Source of the DNA: an uncultured Flavobacteriales bacterium
GTDB lineage: Bacteria; Bacteroidota; Bacteroidia; Flavobacteriales; Crocinitomicaceae
Direction: 5' to 3'
Length of the DNA: 64,000 nt
Assembly: GCA_946482515.1 (NCBI GenBank)
Contig: CAMLRS010000016.1
Location: 9,241 to 73,240 of the forward strand
How positions within the stretch are numbered: position 1 is the stretch's first letter; the number at the start of each line of letters is the position of its first letter. A model generated the notes under the pieces. That model was given only the letters and a program-made list of their open reading frames with translations, did no database searches and was not told where the DNA came from. Positions 61,098 through 64,000 of the stretch are shown piece after piece. A program made the position numbers and the translations under genes.

Positions 61098-62440
61098 GAG
61101 GCGCCCAGTTCTTCGTAATTAATCCCGTCAAAGTTTCCGGACGACATCATCAGTAAGACGGCGTCATTCCACGATTCTTTTTGGATTAAATCCAGTACTT
61201 CCGCTGTTTCGTTCACGACGATAACATCGCCGCCAAAAGCCGCTTTTACCTGTTCTTTGGTAATCGGCTCGAGCTTTTTATGGGCAATTACTTCCGGGCT
61301 GAAATAAACAATCGCTTTATCGGCTGCTGCCATTGCTCCTTCATAATGCGGCAGGAATTCCTTTTTCAGAGACGAAAACGTATGTAATTCCATACAGGCT
61401 ACGACTTTTCGCTTCGGAAACTGTTCTTTAACGGCTTTCGTGGTTGCTTTGAGCTTGGAAGGTGAATGCGCGAAATCCTTGAACATTGTAAACGTTCCTT
61501 TTTCCGTCACTTTCTGCAAGCGTTTTCCTGCTCCGGTAAACGAGCTCATTGCCGACAGGAAGGCATCGTGGGAAATATCCATGGCTTCGGCCAGGTACAT
61601 CGCTCCTATCAGGTTTTGCAGGTTATGCTCGCCGAAAATGTTCAACGCATACTCTTTACCTTCGAAGGAAAGAACCGTTCCTGTTTCTGTAATACGATAA
61701 TCCGGAACGCCGTAAGGCTGTGTTTTCAATCGGGAAGTAAACTGTTGTCCCAGCTGGTTGACCGTTTCATCCACGGTGTTGTACACCAGCGTTCCTTCCG
61801 GCTCGATCAGTTCACAGAAACGTTCGAACTGCTCCACGTAATTTTCCCAGGTCGGAAAAACATTGATATGATCCCAGGCAATTCCGCTGATGATGGCTGT
61901 ATGTGGTCGGTACAAATGAAATTTCGGACGGCGATCGATCGGTGAGCTCAGGTATTCGTCCCCTTCCAGGATCATGAATCGTGCATCTTCGCTCAGCTTC
62001 ACCATGCAATCGTAGCCTTCGAGCTGTGCGCCGACCATGTAATCAACGTTTAGTCCCAAAGCGTTCACGGCATGTAAAAGCATCGACGTAATGGTCGTTT
62101 TTCCGTGGCTACCGCCGATCACGATACGGTGTTTGTCCTTACTTTGCTCGTAAAGGTATTCCGGATACGAATAAACGGGAATTCCGAGTTCTTTTGCTTT
62201 CAGCAGCTCAGGATTGTCCTCACGGGCGTGCATGCCTAAAATGATCGCGTCCAGCTCCTGCGTGATCTTCGCCGGGTCCCAGCCGATCGTAGCAGGTAAA
62301 ATCCCCTGTTTTTCAAGGCGCGATTTCGATGGTTCAACGATTTCATCATCCGAGCCCGTAACCTGTGCTCCTTTGCGTGAAAGAGCGATCGCGAGGTTGT
62401 GCATGGCGCTTCCGCCGATTGCAATAAAATGCACGTTCAT
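61079..62440 (-). CDS. mpl: UDP-N-acetylmuramate:L-alanyl-gamma-D-glutamyl-meso-diaminopimelate ligase
   Basis: A 453-residue Mur ligase for peptidoglycan recycling, joining the tripeptide to UDP-MurNAc. Begins HFIAIGGSAMHNLAIALSRK (4-23), P-loop GSHGKTT (110-116), EGDEYLSSPIDRRPKF (about 173-188), HAREDNPEL and DFAHSPSK (about 345-352). MurC would have a different N-terminal loop, and GSAMHNLA fits Mpl. The ATG at 62440 is used; the longer frame runs into the downstream part of the neighbouring gene. The last residues LIQTA and the stop are encoded by an AT-type repeat. Confidence 0.9.
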   Translation of the reverse strand: MNVHFIAIGGSAMHNLAIALSRKGAQVTGSDDEIVEPSKSRLEKQGILPATIGWDPAKITQELDAIILGMHAREDNPELLKAKELGIPVYSYPEYLYEQSKDKHRIVIGGSHGKTTITSMLLHAVNALGLNVDYMVGAQLEGYDCMVKLSEDARFMILEGDEYLSSPIDRRPKFHLYRPHTAIISGIAWDHINVFPTWENYVEQFERFCELIEPEGTLVYNTVDETVNQLGQQFTSRLKTQPYGVPDYRITETGTVLSFEGKEYALNIFGEHNLQNLIGAMYLAEAMDISHDAFLSAMSSFTGAGKRLQKVTEKGTFTMFKDFAHSPSKLKATTKAVKEQFPKRKVVACMELHTFSSLKKEFLPHYEGAMAAADKAIVYFSPEVIAHKKLEPITKEQVKAAFGGDVIVVNETAEVLDLIQKESWNDAVLLMMSSGNFDGINYEELGASLIQTA

Positions 62441-62784
62441 GTTGTTTGTTCTTTTTTCCAGTTTAAAACATCCATTAATGCCGGAATAATCATACTCGCT
62501 ACTCCAAAAACCAGTAGCCAGCGGTACGGCAGGATTTGCTCGGGATTGTTCAGGAATGCAGGAAAGGCCATCATGATCAGACCGAAATAATACAGGAAAT
62601 CGGCCCGCTTTCCTTTGTAATCCGTGAGGCGTGTGCGCAGCAATTGCAGGACAATGTAAATCAGTCCCAGCACCAATACCCATTGCGGCACGATCGGCAT
62701 TTGCAGGTAGCCCATATAATAAGCCGACAGAGCGACGATTCCAACGGAAAAGACCAGTAAGCCAGTTATCAGCGCGATTTTCAT
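62437..62784 (-). CDS. Hypothetical membrane protein upstream of mpl
   Basis: A 115-residue protein with about four hydrophobic segments (5-25, 32-50, 61-78, 87-104) and a basic loop TRLTDYKGKRADF. Not recognised. The ATG at 62784 is used, since the frame before it begins with a TTG. Its stop overlaps the mpl start by 4 nt (ATGA), so the two are cotranscribed. Confidence 0.7.
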   Translation of the reverse strand: MKIALITGLLVFSVGIVALSAYYMGYLQMPIVPQWVLVLGLIYIVLQLLRTRLTDYKGKRADFLYYFGLIMMAFPAFLNNPEQILPYRWLLVFGVASMIIPALMDVLNWKKEQTT

Positions 62785-62822
62785 GGGCAAGGGTTTTACG
62801 CGAAGATAGCGGTTGGTTGAAA

Positions 62823-62857
62823 CAAAAAATGTGAGCAGCTGATTAGTTACTCACATT
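62823..62857 (-). terminator. Rho-independent terminator of the coiled-coil protein gene
   Basis: On the minus strand: stem AATGTGAG / CTCACATT around TAACTAATCAGCTG, followed by TTTTGTTT. It lies 27 nt after the stop at 62884. Confidence 0.8.
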
Positions 62858-62883
62858 CCCTGTTTAATTCTGTTGCAGACGTA

Positions 62884-64000
62884 TCAGTAGTTGCGGATCA
62901 GCGCAGCATCCTGTGTTTCACGCTGCCATACGGTTTCAGTCGTCGCCTGGCCGTTTTTCGAATACGTGATAGCTCCCAGCGTCTGCGTACGTACGTAAAC
63001 GCTTCCGTATCCGTTTTTCACGACGATGCGTCGTGTAACTACTGCTTCCAGCAATCCTTCTTTATCGTTTTGCTCGAATTGCTCCTGGGAAACACCTTCC
63101 GGGTACAATTTACCGATCTCGTTGGCTACTTTTTCATTGAACACAACCTCGCGTTTTTCAATAGCTGCGATCATCTGGCGGTTATCCTGCGTTTTGGCAT
63201 CCTGGGCGTCGATTTGTTGCTGGTCAGCAGTATTCAGCTCATTTTTAGTGCCTTTGATCGCTTGCTCGTTGTTAGTTGCAATCGCGCTTCCCTGCTGGGC
63301 ATCTTCGCCAACTTTGTGGGTTGCTTCGTTGATGATCTGTTTAGTTGTCAGGTGTTTTTCTTCCTGGCCCAAAGCCGCTTCAGCATCTGTATCAGCGCGA
63401 TCTGTATGGATCTGCTTGATGATTTCAGCATTTTCAGATGGTTTCTGCGAGCTTTCCTGTGCAGTTTCAGACTGTCGGATCACTTCTTGCTGAATTTGCT
63501 GATCGTTGGTCATCGATTTCACAACCATTGCATTGTAATTCTCGCGATCGTATTCTTCCTGTGAGCGAGCCTGGTCTTCCATAATCTGTGCAGTCTCGGT
63601 AGCAGATTCTACATCTTTAATGGCTTCTTCGCTGATTACCTGGTTGGTTTCCTCAATGCTGTTGCGAATTTCGAGCGAAGTTTCTACTTCCCGTTCGTGA
63701 TCCTGTGCGTTCAATTCCGCATGCTCATCCTCGATCAGCTTCATTTCTTCGTTGTTGAGGCCACCGCGCTTGCTTTTTTCGTAATCCTCTTCCGCACGCT
63801 GTGCATCGGTATCGTTGATCTTCGCCTTCACTGCTTCGAGGTTCTGATCGGTACGCACCTGGTTTTCTGCGGTTACTACATCCACGCCATCCGAAGCTTG
63901 CTTGATCATTTCCTCCATTTGCTGGCGGCTATCAGTGTCGTCGAGGTCAACCTGTTCAATGTCGATGCTAACCTGTTTGAAGCCCTGCTCATTCTGCATG
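62884..64000 (-). CDS. C-terminal part of a Glu/Gln-rich coiled-coil protein
   Basis: At least 372 residues, open to the right edge of the window, so the start is outside; the ATG at 63999 is probably internal. Residues 1-~290 of the visible part are a long helical, heptad-rich region poor in hydrophobics and rich in Glu, Gln, Asp and Asn, in imperfect repeats with the word NEQ/DNR/ENQ spaced along it. The last ~80 residues are a small beta domain (VVKNGYGSVYVRTQTLGAIT, SKNGQATTETVW). Not recognised; it could be a cytoskeletal, surface-layer-associated or gliding-related filament protein, which is speculation. Confidence 0.6.
   Translation of the reverse strand, partial: MQNEQGFKQVSIDIEQVDLDDTDSRQQMEEMIKQASDGVDVVTAENQVRTDQNLEAVKAKINDTDAQRAEEDYEKSKRGGLNNEEMKLIEDEHAELNAQDHEREVETSLEIRNSIEETNQVISEEAIKDVESATETAQIMEDQARSQEEYDRENYNAMVVKSMTNDQQIQQEVIRQSETAQESSQKPSENAEIIKQIHTDRADTDAEAALGQEEKHLTTKQIINEATHKVGEDAQQGSAIATNNEQAIKGTKNELNTADQQQIDAQDAKTQDNRQMIAAIEKREVVFNEKVANEIGKLYPEGVSQEQFEQNDKEGLLEAVVTRRIVVKNGYGSVYVRTQTLGAITYSKNGQATTETVWQRETQDAALIRNY

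Noticed and set aside
62441..62683. Longer mpl start at 62683
   Set aside because: The 81 added residues overlap the upstream membrane-protein gene in another frame and are unlike Mur ligases.

Overview
The window looks like a piece of a Bacteroidota chromosome, most likely a gliding, T9SS-bearing member of the Flavobacteriales. Two secreted proteins end in the type B (CHU_C, gliding-motility-associated) sorting domain. Rho carries a long Q-rich insert after its N-terminal domain. Promoters, where visible, have the TTG-N18-20-TAnnTTTG form of this phylum, and Shine-Dalgarno sequences are generally absent. Genus cannot be fixed from the sequence. No rRNA, tRNA, CRISPR array, prophage or intact insertion sequence was seen; both window edges cut through genes.

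Layout. 0-3.1 kb: end of a spore-maturation-type membrane protein, a small unknown gene, a GNAT acetyltransferase, an MHS-type transporter with a large soluble loop and a small membrane partner. 3.2-7.9 kb (minus): Smr-domain protein, site-2 protease, WD40 protein, phosphosulfolactate synthase-like protein, TPR protein. 8.2-11.7 kb: two AT-rich tandem paralogs of unknown function followed by a TPR histidine kinase and a NarL-type regulator; the kinase gene changes base composition in its middle. 11.9-14.2 kb (minus): YihY/BrkB protein, ABC ATPase, unknown gene. 14.3-22.9 kb (plus): STAS-like small protein, RlmI, MATE transporter, Fmt, HU, TrmH, ribosomal protein THX with a histone-like tail, SerC, SerA. 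23-25.9 kb: ArsR-type regulator, DUF1015, YggS, DUF1684. 26-36.6 kb (plus): DPP III lipoprotein, ACP phosphodiesterase, MltF, MiaA, two unknown genes, an ABC transporter, a thioredoxin-like protein, YitT. 36.6-42.4 kb (minus): a tight five-gene operon (RPE-CBS fusion, DAHP synthase, KdsC-like phosphatase, alanine/saccharopine-dehydrogenase-like protein, UMF1-type MFS) preceded by a DCC protein. 42.5-47.7 kb (minus): the two T9SS substrates. 47.8-64 kb: ElbB, PckA, a multi-pass membrane protein, an ECF sigma factor, UvrA, a small lipoprotein, a dicarboxylate symporter, Rho, DUF4199, Mpl, a membrane protein, and the tail of a Gln/Glu-rich coiled-coil protein.

Most genes are ordinary housekeeping genes. 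The most unusual material is between them: at least eight families of short, word-like, quasi-periodic repeats (AT-type GCATAATTCAGAAT; GACTGGAGACYG; CTATGTGNCCTATG; AACTCATAACTCG; GGGAATAGTGAATAGG; CACCACAAAGRAGCAAAG; CTTTGCGTCTTTGCGG; ACGAATTAACGCGAAT). They sit in gaps, mostly directly after stop codons and often between convergent genes. In several cases the stop codon and last few residues of the neighbouring protein are made of repeat sequence. Two gaps (11,660-11,889 and 50,416-50,701) are composite arrays of these words and share a 28-nt identical stretch, and one 277-bp unit (19,354-19,630) has 21-bp terminal inverted repeats. With the mosaic sensor kinase locus and the RPE-CBS operon, these are the best candidates for something not yet described.
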